From NCBI GenBank assembly GCA_963664285.2, contig CAXXNX010000017.1, forward strand, positions 5,986 to 69,985: a stretch of DNA of 64,000 bases. The letters run 5' to 3'. This stretch comes from JAJCYL01 sp963664285 (GTDB taxonomy: Bacteria; Bacteroidota; Bacteroidia; Cytophagales; Cyclobacteriaceae). The position numbers and the translations under genes are program-made. Below the pieces are notes generated by a model. The model was not told where the DNA came from and searched no databases. It was given only the letters and a program-made list of their open reading frames with translations. The stretch's first letter is position 1; every line of letters starts with the position of its first letter. Positions 1 through 9,084 of this stretch are shown one piece after another.

Positions 1-516
1 CATAGTCTGTCCATAATAGCCATTATACAAACTGAGTTGTTGGGATCCATGAGTAGGGTCATCGGTACCATCTACATCAATGATGATTTGACCAGTCTTC
101 TCTTTCAACTCCTCTACATAACGGTCTACAAACCATTGACTCATCTGGTAGATCAGACTCCGATCGGCCTTGTTTTCAAATCGACTTAAAGTAGGCTGGG
201 AACATAATCCGCTATCTAGTACTTTACGGATCACCGGATCCTCTCGGAGTTTTTGTTCGTCATTGCAATCCTGATAGCCCTGCATCATTAAAAACACCCG
301 TTGGCGAAGCATTTCTTCATAAGTGTATTCGATAAAAAAGGGGTTTCGATAGTCAGGAATCAGTGCGGCGAAGCTTTTTAATAGACCAGTCTTTCTCTCT
401 ACTTTTTCACTTAACAATATCGCTCCGTCTGAGCTAATCGCTGATGCTAAAAAATCAAATTTAAAAGCTTGTTTTCCTCGATAAAATACGGTATCTTTTT
501 CCTTATATTTAGGCAT
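1..516 (-). CDS. IS1380-family transposase, N-terminal part (continues past window edge)
   Basis: The DDE transposase of the element starts at 516 and is open to the window edge, giving 172 codons. Its start reads MPKYKEK, where the other copies have MPEYKEK, and a second substitution changes FSAS to FLAS. The first catalytic aspartate segment (DVDGTDDPTHGS) lies near the edge. No frameshift is seen against the full-length copies, so it may be intact. Confidence 0.85.
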   Translation of the reverse strand, partial: MPKYKEKDTVFYRGKQAFKFDFLASAISSDGAILLSEKVERKTGLLKSFAALIPDYRNPFFIEYTYEEMLRQRVFLMMQGYQDCNDEQKLREDPVIRKVLDSGLCSQPTLSRFENKADRSLIYQMSQWFVDRYVEELKEKTGQIIIDVDGTDDPTHGSQQLSLYNGYYGQTM

Positions 517-601
517 AAATTAATTGCTTATTTTGTTGTCTAACTATCTCAATATAAGCAATTTATGCCTGTTTTTTATTGTCTACTATGAATTTTTCGG
601 G
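1..601 (-). mobile_element. IS1380-family element, copy A (runs off window start)
   Basis: This is the 5' part of the IS1380-family element that recurs across the window; the rest lies before base 1. The terminal inverted repeat (CCCGAAAAATTCATAG read inward) ends at 601 and is followed by TTAA at 602-605. Sequence and length match the complete copies at 3137 and 31401. It has inserted into, or recombined next to, the squalene synthase gene. Confidence 0.95.
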
Positions 602-1498
602 TTAAGGACTTTTCATCTCAAACATACAGATCCCAATTGGTCTGTTTCAGGAATTGGTGATTCAACCGATTATTGCCTTTTATTGGAGAATTATCAGTTA
701 GTCATTTCAGTGTTCCTGAAATTGCCATTAAGACATCGGCAGATTGTTTTAAATATCTGTCAGCAAATGGGCGCAGGTATGTGCGAATTCCTTGATCGTG
801 AGATTGAGCAAGTTGAGGAATATGATGAATATTGCGGCTATGTTGCCGGTCTTGTTGGCATTGGTTTATCACAATTGTTTGCTTCCTCAGGATTGGAAAA
901 CAAATTGGTGGCTCAAAATGAAACCCTGTCCCACTCAATGGGTCTCTTTCTTCAAAAAACCAACATAATAAGGGATTACAATGAAGATTTGATGGCTGAT
1001 CGTACTTTTTGGCCTAGAGAAGTTTGGAGCAAGTATTCTAGCACATTAAGTGGGTTGAAAAGTATAGAAGATGATGAATCAAATCTCTGCCTAAATCACC
1101 TTGTTACAGATGCATTAAAACATGGAGGAGATTGCTTGGCTTACCTTAAATCTATCAGGGATCCAATGGTTTTCCAATTTTGTGCCATACCTCAAGTAAT
1201 GGCGATGGCCACCCTCGCCGCGGTCTATAATAATAACCATGTATTTCACAGGAATGTAAAGATCCGCAAGGGATTAGCAGCTAAGTTGATATTACAAACA
1301 CAAAAATATCAAGACGCCCAGACCATTTTTGAAAATTTCGCCATTGATATCTTCAATAAAATACCAACCAATGATCCTAACGGGTATTTAACCGCCACAT
1401 TTCTACGTCGTTTGATAAATAAGAAATCAAAGATCAAAGAGATTGATTTATTTTCGAAGCAGCGTAGCATGATAGAAAAACATGCCATGGCCTCTTAA
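602..1498 (+). pseudogene. Squalene synthase (farnesyl-diphosphate farnesyltransferase), 5' end removed by IS1380
   Basis: The reading frame matches eukaryote-type squalene synthase, which condenses two farnesyl diphosphates to squalene using NADPH at the membrane. Recognisable family segments include MGAGMCEFLD, YVAGLVGIGLSQLF, the second aspartate-rich motif DYNED inside GLFLQKTNIIRDYNED, and FCAIPQVMAMATLA. Compared with human squalene synthase, about 100 N-terminal residues, including the first Asp-rich motif, are missing and replaced by IS1380 sequence. An open frame continues into the IS end from 524, but that start is unlikely to be native. The stop is 3 bases before the squalene epoxidase start, so the two were one operon. 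Without the first Asp-rich motif the protein should be inactive. The missing 5' part is not in this window. Confidence 0.9.
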
Positions 1499-1501
1499 TG
1501 C

Positions 1502-2866
1502 ATGGTTGACCAGTCAAAAACTACCTATGATGTTTGTATTGTCGGAGCCGGAGTAGCCGGTTCCGCTTTGGCTGCTTATTTGGGAAAAAATGGGTTAAAG
1601 GTTGCAGTGGTTGAGAAGAAATGGGATGAGCCCGATGAAATAATTGGAGAGCTTCTTCAACCGAGCGGAGTGCAAAAACTCGAAGAAATGGGCTTTGGTT
1701 CTGTTTTTGAGGGCATTGATGCACAGCCTATAAAGGGTTATGTGATCTACCTGAAAGATGAACCATACAGGCTGAACTATCCTTCAGATCACAATGAAAG
1801 GATTTACAATGGATATGGATTCCGTTACAGACGTTTTGTTCAATCCCTAAGAAAACTGAGCAAAGAGTATGCTAATGTAGATTATATAAAAGGAACGGTT
1901 AGAGACCTTCTTTTTGGATCACAAGGCGAAGTGAAGGGAGTTAGTATACAAAATCAAGGACAATCTTCAAGCGAATTAATGGCCATACTTACGGTCATTT
2001 CCCAGGGCAGTATGTCCTCCTTGAGGAGTCACTTAAATAAAGCTCATAGTGATACGAAAGGTTTTATGCTTGGTGTAATATTGGAGAACTGTTCACTGCC
2101 ATTTGCTAATCATGGTCATGTCATCATGGCCGATCCGGCGCCTATTTTGGCTTATCCGGTTGGAAAAGATAAGGTGAGGATCTTAATAGACTTCCCCAAA
2201 GAGCTTCCTGCAATGAAAGGAGCAGCGCTGATAGAATATTTATGCCAAGTGATCCACCCTCAACTGCCCACTGAACTACAAGAACGGGTTTTAGAAGTCC
2301 ACAAAAATGTGAAATTAAAAGGTAAACCAACCCATTTACTAGCTTCAAGACCAATCCTGAGAGAAGGGGCAGTGTTATTGGGAGATGCCCTGAATATGAG
2401 GCATCCGACTACAGGGTCTGGTATGACTGTTGCTCTTACTGATGTGAAAGATCTGGGTGATAGGTTGATTGAGATCAGCACATTTGATCAGATTTTGATT
2501 AGGGAAGAGGTCGGAAAATTCTACAAGAAAAGATATCGTGAAAATGCCACGGTAAACATACTCGCATATGCTCTTTATCGCATTTTCCGCCATCAAATTC
2601 TTAGAAAAGCCTGCTTCGAATACCTGAAAAGAGGTGGAAAATTTGCCGCTGAGCCTATGTCAATATTATCCGGAATTTCACGCAGTCGTATGACCTTGCT
2701 GAAACATTTTTTTGCTGTCGCCTGGCTGGCTATAGTGCAACAACTAAAGCCTTTCCCAACACCTCGTAAATTGAGCCAGTCATGGAGGTTAATATGGGAT
2801 ACACTAACCATAATTGTTCCGCTATTACGGGATGAAGTGCCCCGTGTGGAGGTGAAAGATGGTTAA
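1502..2866 (+). CDS. Squalene epoxidase (squalene monooxygenase)
   Basis: This 454-residue flavoprotein oxidises squalene to 2,3-oxidosqualene, the committed step to sterols. An N-terminal FAD Rossmann motif (VGAGVAGSALAAYLG, residues about 14-28) is followed by GELLQPSGVQKLEEMG (about 49-64), typical of the family. The second FAD motif, GDALNMRHPTTGSGMT (about 297-312), closely matches the eukaryotic GDAFNMRHPLTGGGMT. The C-terminal 100 residues are hydrophobic and basic, as in membrane-associated homologues. It sits 3 bases after the squalene synthase stop and no frameshift is seen. No oxidosqualene cyclase gene is visible here, so the pathway must continue elsewhere or is now broken upstream. 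General flavin monooxygenases also share the Rossmann fold, but the third motif supports the specific call. Confidence 0.92.
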   Translation: MVDQSKTTYDVCIVGAGVAGSALAAYLGKNGLKVAVVEKKWDEPDEIIGELLQPSGVQKLEEMGFGSVFEGIDAQPIKGYVIYLKDEPYRLNYPSDHNERIYNGYGFRYRRFVQSLRKLSKEYANVDYIKGTVRDLLFGSQGEVKGVSIQNQGQSSSELMAILTVISQGSMSSLRSHLNKAHSDTKGFMLGVILENCSLPFANHGHVIMADPAPILAYPVGKDKVRILIDFPKELPAMKGAALIEYLCQVIHPQLPTELQERVLEVHKNVKLKGKPTHLLASRPILREGAVLLGDALNMRHPTTGSGMTVALTDVKDLGDRLIEISTFDQILIREEVGKFYKKRYRENATVNILAYALYRIFRHQILRKACFEYLKRGGKFAAEPMSILSGISRSRMTLLKHFFAVAWLAIVQQLKPFPTPRKLSQSWRLIWDTLTIIVPLLRDEVPRVEVKDG

Positions 2867-2930
2867 TGATTGCACACCCAAAAAAAGGGCGGTGAGCTTG
2901 TAGGGAGATGCAACCGGGGAGTTTTAAGAT

Positions 2931-3132
2931 CTAAGCTCTCTGTAGTTTCGATTTAAGATGCACTTTTAAATCAGTTACTTCATTAGTAGCCATTAACAAT
3001 TGGTATTCAAGTTTATCTCTTCCAATGGTAATTGTACGCTCACTTTTAATCAGGTCAGTTAGCTTCGGTTCATTGTGAATACTTTGACTGGAAAACGAAA
3101 TTGCCAGCACATCAATTCTCTTTTCAAAATTC
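2931..3132 (-). pseudogene. 3' fragment of an unidentified gene, cut by IS1380
   Basis: A minus-strand frame runs out of the IS1380 left end and stops at 2931, giving about 66 residues (IDVLAISFSSQSIHNEP at the start, VHLKSKLQRA at the end). Composition looks coding, but I do not recognise the family. Its 5' part should lie on the far side of the IS at 4762, but the eCIS baseplate gene is there instead. The fragment therefore marks a rearrangement across the IS. Confidence 0.5.
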
Positions 3133-3136
3133 TTAA

Positions 3137-4757
3137 CCCGAAAAATTCATAGTAGACAATAAAAAACAGGCATAAATTGCTTATATTGAGATAGTTAGAC
3201 AACAAAATAAGCAATTAATTTATGCCTGAATATAAGGAAAAAGATACCGTATTTTATCGAGGAAAACAAGCTTTTAAATTTGATTTTTCAGCATCAGCGA
3301 TTAGCTCAGACGGAGCGATATTGTTAAGTGAAAAAGTAGAGAGAAAGACCGGTCTATTAAAAAGCTTCGCCGCACTGATTCCTGACTATCGAAACCCCTT
3401 TTTTATCGAATACACTTATGAAGAAATGCTTCGCCAACGGGTGTTTTTAATGATGCAGGGCTATCAGGATTGCAATGACGAACAAAAACTCCGAGAGGAT
3501 CCGGTGATCCGTAAAGTACTAGATAGCGGATTATGTTCCCAGCCTACTTTAAGTCGATTTGAAAACAAGGCTGATCGGAGTCTGATCTACCAGATGAGTC
3601 AATGGTTTGTAGACCGTTATGTAGAGGAGTTGAAAGAGAAGACTGGTCAAATCATCATTGATGTAGATGGTGCCGATGACCCTACTCATGGATCCCAACA
3701 ACTCAGTTTGTATAATGGCTATTATGGACAGACTATGTACCATGAGTTGTTCTTTAAGGACGGGAACACCGGTCAGGTCATTTTACCAGTACTACGTCCG
3801 GGCAATTGTCACTCCAACAAATGGTTTGTGGCCTTATTGAAAAGGATTGTCATTAAAATCAGAAAAAAACTGCCCTCAGTAAAGATCCTTATTCGAGCGG
3901 ATAGTGGCTTTTCAGGAGCATCTTTTTATCGGATAGCTAAGCAGTTTGACCTTCAATTTTGTTTAGGTATTAGTAGTAATGAAGTTTTAAAGACTTTTAC
4001 CAAACAGACTATCATTGAAGTAAAAAAGGAATATGCTTCAAAAATCATTAAACATCAAGAGTTTGTTGGCCCGTTTACTTACCAGGCCAAAAGCTGGGAT
4101 CGTTCTGAAAAGCTGTACGCCAAAGTGGAGTCTACCGGAAAAGGAATGAATGTCCGTTACTTTGTGAGCAACTTTGAAGCGATGACCGCTCAACAGATTT
4201 ACTTTGATTTTTATGTCAAGCGAGGTGATGCCAGTGAAAATCGAATAAAGGAACTCAAAAACATGACTTATTCCGACCGGCTTTCCTGTCATCGCTACTG
4301 GGCCAATTTCATGCGTTTAATCATCGCTACCCTCTGTTATGAAATGTTCCGGCAGATTAAATTATTAATTGCCAAAACAAAACACCACTTTGCTAAACGA
4401 TGGCAAGTGGACAATATCCGGCTTTACCTGATGAAGGTTGGGGCGTGCCTGAAAGAAAGGAAAAGATCATTGACAATACAATTCTCAAGAGCCTTTAGAT
4501 ATCAATACCTGCTGGGCGATTTGCTTACGGTGAACTGACCGATCAGTTAAACAGTTTGATTTAATCAAAAAAATGTTCTTCCATAAGAACACAATAGAGC
4601 TTTGACTGAAAATTGAAAAATTCTAACAAAAAAACGCTCTAATGTCCTTTGAAATCCAGAAACCTGGTTGATCTTCAAATTAATACATACACTCCAATCA
4701 AAAATAGTTAGCAACCCATTATTAATCCCAAAATTGGTGGCCTATGAATAATGCGGG
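3137..4757 (+). mobile_element. IS1380-family element, copy B (complete, 1621 bp)
   Basis: Imperfect inverted repeats bound the element: CCCGAAAAATTCATAG on the left, and CCCGCATTATTCATAG when the right end is read inward. TTAA flanks both sides (3133-3136 and 4758-4761). Length equals copies C and D. The two flanks do not belong to one gene, so TTAA on both sides here reflects target preference rather than proof of a simple insertion. Confidence 0.95.
3222..4538 (+). CDS. IS1380-family transposase (438 aa)
   Basis: The full-length DDE transposase has the first Asp in DVDGADDPTHGS (other copies read GTDD), the second in ILIRADSGFSG, and a late acidic residue in ASENRIKELKN. The C-terminus is rich in basic residues. 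The start is placed at the ATG that follows a short leader from the left inverted repeat. The gene is intact and probably functional. IS1380 transposases are related to eukaryotic piggyBac, which also targets TTAA, and all copies here sit at TTAA or a one-base variant. Confidence 0.95.
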   Translation: MPEYKEKDTVFYRGKQAFKFDFSASAISSDGAILLSEKVERKTGLLKSFAALIPDYRNPFFIEYTYEEMLRQRVFLMMQGYQDCNDEQKLREDPVIRKVLDSGLCSQPTLSRFENKADRSLIYQMSQWFVDRYVEELKEKTGQIIIDVDGADDPTHGSQQLSLYNGYYGQTMYHELFFKDGNTGQVILPVLRPGNCHSNKWFVALLKRIVIKIRKKLPSVKILIRADSGFSGASFYRIAKQFDLQFCLGISSNEVLKTFTKQTIIEVKKEYASKIIKHQEFVGPFTYQAKSWDRSEKLYAKVESTGKGMNVRYFVSNFEAMTAQQIYFDFYVKRGDASENRIKELKNMTYSDRLSCHRYWANFMRLIIATLCYEMFRQIKLLIAKTKHHFAKRWQVDNIRLYLMKVGACLKERKRSLTIQFSRAFRYQYLLGDLLTVN

Positions 4758-6880
4758 TTAAGGAAGAGGGGCTGAAACAGATCCGTGAACTCGCAGCCAA
4801 TACCTGGACCGATCACAACCTGCATGATCCGAGTATCACCATTCTAGAAGCATTTTGCTATGCCCTGACTGACCTTGGTTATCGAACAAATCTTAATATC
4901 AAGGACCTCTTAGCTGGAAGCGCGGAGGTGGGATGGGAAAATCAGGCCATTTTTCCAGCAGAAAGCATTCTTCCCAATGCAGCGCTTACTATCTCCGATT
5001 ACCGGAAATTGTTGATCGACCAGGAGGATGTAGCCAATGTCTGGGTAGTAAAAACAACTGATCAGGAACAAGATATCATTTTTGATCCTTCTGAGAACAA
5101 GCTGGTTTACCAATCCCAGAATCCAAAATCTCAGGATATAGAACTAAAGGGACTGTATAAAGTACAATTGGAATTCGAAAAGGATAAATTCGAGGAACAG
5201 GATATCCGAAGGGAGTTGAGCTTTACTATCTCAGGTATCTCATACGAATTTGACTATTATATATTGTTACCGCATTGGGACGAGGTATCATCTTTCTGGG
5301 ATCAAGAACAGTTTTGGTCAAAAGCAGAAATCCTTATCGGGCCTTTAAATCAAATAGATGGTAACAATCCGGAAAGGGGTTATAACACTTCGTTAAATAT
5401 TTCGCTTCCAAAAAATATAGCAATCAACCTTCCATTAAAAATTAAAGTCCCGGGTCTTGAGGTATCCGGCGCTACAGAAGATTTCTGGCCAGAACTAGAG
5501 CAGAGACTACAAAAAGATCTTGAGAAATTACCCTGGCAGAGAGCGCTTGAGCCTTTTAATCAAAGTATTGCGGAGAAAAAATTTGTAGTTGAAAATAGCT
5601 GGCAAGTTCTTCAAGCCAATCGAAATTTGTGTACCGATTTTCGGTCTGTTGAAAAGGTCCCTTTGCGAGAAGCAGGTATTGAGGCGCAATTGGTGATAGA
5701 GCCGAATCAGCCGGGAGAGAAGATCTTAAGTGAAATATTTTATCAAATCGATAGATATCTCGCTCCGCCTCTCAAATTCTACTCTTTGTCGGAGTTAATG
5801 GAACGCGGTTATAGTCCGGACGAGATTTTTAACGGACCATTGTTGAAGTATGGATTTCCCGACCCCGAGGAGTTTTCAGCCTGGAAAGAACGGCAGCAGA
5901 TATACACTTCTGACCTGGTAAGAATTATTATGGAAGTGGAAGGTGTAGTGGGGGTAAACAACGTTTCCTACCAATACTATCTTGACCATGATCGCATCGC
6001 TCGGGATTCGGTGGAAGTAGGAAGAACCAAACCTCGGTTCAGCGCTAGAAAATCCTCAATTCAAGTCGAAGGTTATTCGGTGAATTGGGATGAAGTAAAT
6101 CGCTTGTATGAGGAAAAGAAATCTTCTTCATTTAAGAAAATCTCCAGACCATGGCAACTGGAAATCCCTGAGGGAACTCATTTGGAATTAGAGGAATATT
6201 TCTCATCGCAAGACGAGTTTCCCTCCATTTACGGTATTGGCAGTTCCGGCCTACGTGATTCTGAAGCGCCGGATCGAAAAGCCCAGGCTAAACAATTAAA
6301 AGCGTACCTTATTTTCTTCGAGCAAATCATAGCCAATCACCTGGCACAATTGACAAATCTTAAAACACTATTTTCTATCAAACCATCAGTTGATCGGACT
6401 TATTTCTTTCAGCCCCTGAATAACGTGCCTGATGTTTCGGAAATCATTCAGGGTATGAATGGCGACGGTGCCAACAGCTATTCCAACCGTCTTGAACAAA
6501 TCAATGAAGATGTTGAAACCTACATTTCAAGGCGTCATCAGTTTCTCAACCATTTACTGTCACGCTTTTCAGAAGACATGTCGTCTTATACTCAACTGAT
6601 GCTGAATCTTGATAAGAACTATCATACGAAAGAAACCATCCTGGATAAAATTGACTTTTTGCATGACTATCCTGGTCTTAACGGTCGTCGGGGGCTGGGC
6701 TTCAATTATCGCCTGAGAAATAATGACAATTACCCTAAAATCTGGGATAACCTCAACTTATCCGGTTTAGAAAAAAGGATCTATGCCCGGTTAGGATTAA
6801 ACAATCACTCCCACAGAGAGATGTTTTCTCAAAAGAGAATCGAAGACCATTTCGAGGTTTACGACGAAAAGGATAGCTGA
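4751..6880 (+). pseudogene. eCIS baseplate protein (Afp11/12-like), N-terminal part
   Basis: The start region (ELAANTWTDHNLHDPSITI, then ALTDLGYRT) is characteristic of large baseplate-wedge proteins of extracellular contractile injection systems in Bacteroidota. These proteins help join spike, sheath and tube. The apparent ATG at 4751 lies inside the IS1380 end, so genuine host sequence starts at 4762 and roughly 20-40 native N-terminal residues are lost. The frame is then open for about 705 residues until the IS30 composite transposon enters after base 6875; the last two residues and the stop are IS-derived. Joining 6875 to 14256 restores an open frame of about 1190 codons through 15718. 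Both breaks should inactivate the injection system unless another copy exists. Confidence 0.8.
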
Positions 6881-6901
6881 GATCAACTAATAAGTGCAAT
6901 T

Positions 6902-6939
6902 GAAGGATGAAAAAGCTTTTAAGGGCTTTTTCATCCTTC
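6902..6939 (+). terminator. Strong hairpin upstream of the IS30 transposase
   Basis: A perfect 15-bp stem (GAAGGATGAAAAAGC against its complement at 6925-6939) with an 8-base loop lies just inside the left end. The same hairpin is in every IS30 copy here. It could stop or attenuate transcription entering from the host gene and so limit transposase expression. That role is inferred; there is no long U-run directly after the stem. Confidence 0.55.
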
Positions 6940-6973
6940 AAAAGCCTGAGCAGTGCAATCTTTGGATTGCAAA

Positions 6974-7978
6974 ATGTCAAAAAACTACACACATCTCAGT
7001 ATTGATCAAAGGTATCAAATTGAAGCATTATTGAAAACAGGAGCTACTCAAAAGGAGATTGCCTGTATCGTTCATTTTCACCCGTCTACGATCTCACGTG
7101 AGCTTAAGCGAAATGTGGGTTCAAGAGGTAGGGGAGCTGGTGTCTATCGAACAGCAAATGCACAAAGGAGGACCAATCTTCGTCATCAAGAAAAGCCAAA
7201 AAGAGTGATTTTCACCAAACCCATGAAAGACTGGATAGTTAACCGGCTCCAAGAAGATAGATGGAGTCCTGAATTGATCAGCCATCAGGGAAAGAAAACG
7301 AGAGAATGTCCACTTAGCCATGAATGGATTTACCAATGGATATGGGAATGTAAGCACACCAACCACCAGGAAAACCAAGAATACAAACAACTATACACAT
7401 ATCTAAAACATGGCAAACGAAGGCGCAAACGAGGAAACAGAAAAGATCGTAGAGGTATTATCCCGAATAGGGTATCAATTGAACAGCGACCCCAGATCAT
7501 TAACAAAAGGGAACGATTGGGAGATATAGAAGTCGATTTAATGATGGGTAAAAACCACAAAGGCTCTTTGTTGGTGATGACAGACCGAGCAAGTCTTTTT
7601 ACCAGAATCAGAAAGATGCACAGTAAAAATGCCGATCAAATGGCCGAAGCTATTGTGGAGGAACTCTCTCAGGATAAACACAAACTGGAAACACTCACTT
7701 TTGATAATGATATGGCATTTTCTAAACATGAGTTGATTGCTCAATCCCTTGATGTGGATGCCTATTTCACTCGTCCCTATACTAGTCAGGATAAAGGGAC
7801 AGTTGAAAATAGGATTGGGGTAATCAGAAGGTTTTATCCTAAGAAAACAGATATTAGATTTGTTACAGAGGAGCAAATCAAAGTTGTTGAAAACAAAATC
7901 AATGAACGCCCTGTTAGAAAATTTAATTACCTAAACGCAAAGCAAGTGCTACAAAGGAAAATTGCACTTATTACTTGA
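6974..7978 (+). CDS. IS30-family transposase, copy 1 (334 aa)
   Basis: The N-terminal helix-turn-helix (THLSIDQRYQIEALLKTG, then STISRELKRN) is the hallmark of IS30 transposases. The C-terminal DDE domain has IEVDLMMGK, LTFDNDMAF and a late Glu in KGTVENRIGVIRRFYPK. The frame extends 21 bases upstream to GTG at 6953, but ATG at 6974 gives the usual family start. Intact. Confidence 0.95.
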   Translation: MSKNYTHLSIDQRYQIEALLKTGATQKEIACIVHFHPSTISRELKRNVGSRGRGAGVYRTANAQRRTNLRHQEKPKRVIFTKPMKDWIVNRLQEDRWSPELISHQGKKTRECPLSHEWIYQWIWECKHTNHQENQEYKQLYTYLKHGKRRRKRGNRKDRRGIIPNRVSIEQRPQIINKRERLGDIEVDLMMGKNHKGSLLVMTDRASLFTRIRKMHSKNADQMAEAIVEELSQDKHKLETLTFDNDMAFSKHELIAQSLDVDAYFTRPYTSQDKGTVENRIGVIRRFYPKKTDIRFVTEEQIKVVENKINERPVRKFNYLNAKQVLQRKIALIT

Positions 7979-7985
7979 ACTTACA

Positions 7986-8303
7986 AATTCTATAAAATTG
8001 AAAGCCAAAATAGATAATTATACTACCTGGATAGAGCGGTCAGATGACGAAAATTTAAAAAAGGAAATTGAATCCCTCTTGATCAAATCGGGTTTCACCA
8101 TCCTCAATTTCATGGAGCACCGCTTTGAGCCACAGGGTTATACTGCCGTATGGTTACTTGCTGAGAGTCACTGTGCATTACACACTTTCCCGGAAGAAGA
8201 TAAGACTTATATAGCATTAAGTAGCTGCAATACACATCTCTATGTTGAGTTCATTAAGGTTTTTACGGACTACTTTCACCTCATAAACGTGGCTAATACC
8301 TAG
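7986..8303 (+). pseudogene. speD: S-adenosylmethionine decarboxylase-like protein (SpeD), 5' end cut by IS30
   Basis: SpeD enzymes decarboxylate S-adenosylmethionine to supply aminopropyl groups for polyamines, using a pyruvoyl group made by self-cleavage at a Glu-Ser bond. Here LLAESHCALHTFPE holds the expected ESH cleavage site and HTFPE strand, and a later ALSSCN segment carries the cysteine expected in the family. Only about 105 residues of host sequence remain. The native start was removed by the IS30 right end. An alternative TTG inside the IS (7962) gives an in-frame start that happens to read MHLLLEL, resembling a SpeD N-terminus, so some product could still be made. The following channel gene starts 4 bases later, so it led the operon. 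Confidence 0.75.
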
Positions 8304-8307
8304 TTTC

Positions 8308-9084
8308 ATGCTCAACAAAAGGAGAATTTTTGAAACGCTGGAAAAAGGGGAGGGTGATGACCGGCTGAGTAAGCGTTTTGACATTTTTATTATGTCCTTA
8401 ATCCTGCTGAATGTAGCAGCAGTTATTCTGGAAACTGTAGAAAGCATCCATAACAGCATCCCGGAAGTATTTTACTATTTCGAGATCTTTTCCATCGTTG
8501 TTTTTTCTATAGAATATCTCGGAAGACTTTGGACCTGCACTTATTTTGAAAAATACCAACACCCAATCTGGGGTCGGGTAAGGTTTTTCTTCTCTTTCGC
8601 CGGACTAATTGATCTTCTTGCTATCCTCCCTTTTTACCTACCGCTCGTTTTTGCTATGGATGGTCGGGTGCTTCGGATATTACGGCTCTTCAGAATTTTG
8701 CGAATCTTCAAAATGGGCAGGTATTCCACCGCCTTCAACCTAATCACACGTGTCATATCACAAAGGAAAGAAGAACTTCTAATTTCCCTGACGATAGTTC
8801 TTGTTGTGCTGGTCATGGCCTCAAGCATGATGTATTATATAGAACATGAAGTACAGCCTGATAATTTTAGCAGCATACCCGCAACAATGTGGTGGGGAGT
8901 GGCAACCTTAACTACAGTTGGTTATGGTGATGTTTACCCGATAACTCCTTTGGGAAAGGTGCTGGGCGCATTTATCTCGATTATGGGAGTCGGTATTTTC
9001 GCTCTACCGGCCGGTATTATCGCGGCAGGATTTGAATCCGAAATAAGAAAGCGTATTAAGGGAAAAGGGAAGGACAAATCGTGA
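8308..9084 (+). CDS. Voltage-gated-type potassium/cation channel, six transmembrane
   Basis: The 258-residue membrane protein has the six-helix Kv layout. An S4-like helix carries regularly spaced arginines (RVLRILRLFRILRIFKMGRY, about residues 118-137), and the pore loop holds the potassium filter TTVGYGD (about 201-207) before S6. A short basic tail (EIRKRIKGKGKDKS) follows with no cytoplasmic ligand domain. It begins 4 bases after speD, and its stop overlaps the GTG start of the next gene (GTGA), so translation is coupled. Linkage to polyamine genes is suggestive because polyamines block cation channels elsewhere, but a functional link here is inference. Confidence 0.9.
   Translation: MLNKRRIFETLEKGEGDDRLSKRFDIFIMSLILLNVAAVILETVESIHNSIPEVFYYFEIFSIVVFSIEYLGRLWTCTYFEKYQHPIWGRVRFFFSFAGLIDLLAILPFYLPLVFAMDGRVLRILRLFRILRIFKMGRYSTAFNLITRVISQRKEELLISLTIVLVVLVMASSMMYYIEHEVQPDNFSSIPATMWWGVATLTTVGYGDVYPITPLGKVLGAFISIMGVGIFALPAGIIAAGFESEIRKRIKGKGKDKS

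Larger units (their letters stand above)
6876..7985 (+). mobile_element. IS30-family element, copy 1 (1110 bp)
   Basis: The ends read GCTGAGATCAACTAATAAG and, inward from the right, TGTAAGTTCAAGTAATAAG; they share TAATAAGTGCAATT after the variable tips. Length equals copies 2 and 4. This is the left arm of the composite transposon. Confidence 0.95.

Noticed and set aside
7962..7985. IS30 right end reads MHLLLEL in frame with speD, resembling a native SpeD start
   Set aside because: These codons lie inside the IS30 end and are identical in all other copies, where no speD follows. The likeness is chance, though translation from there is possible.
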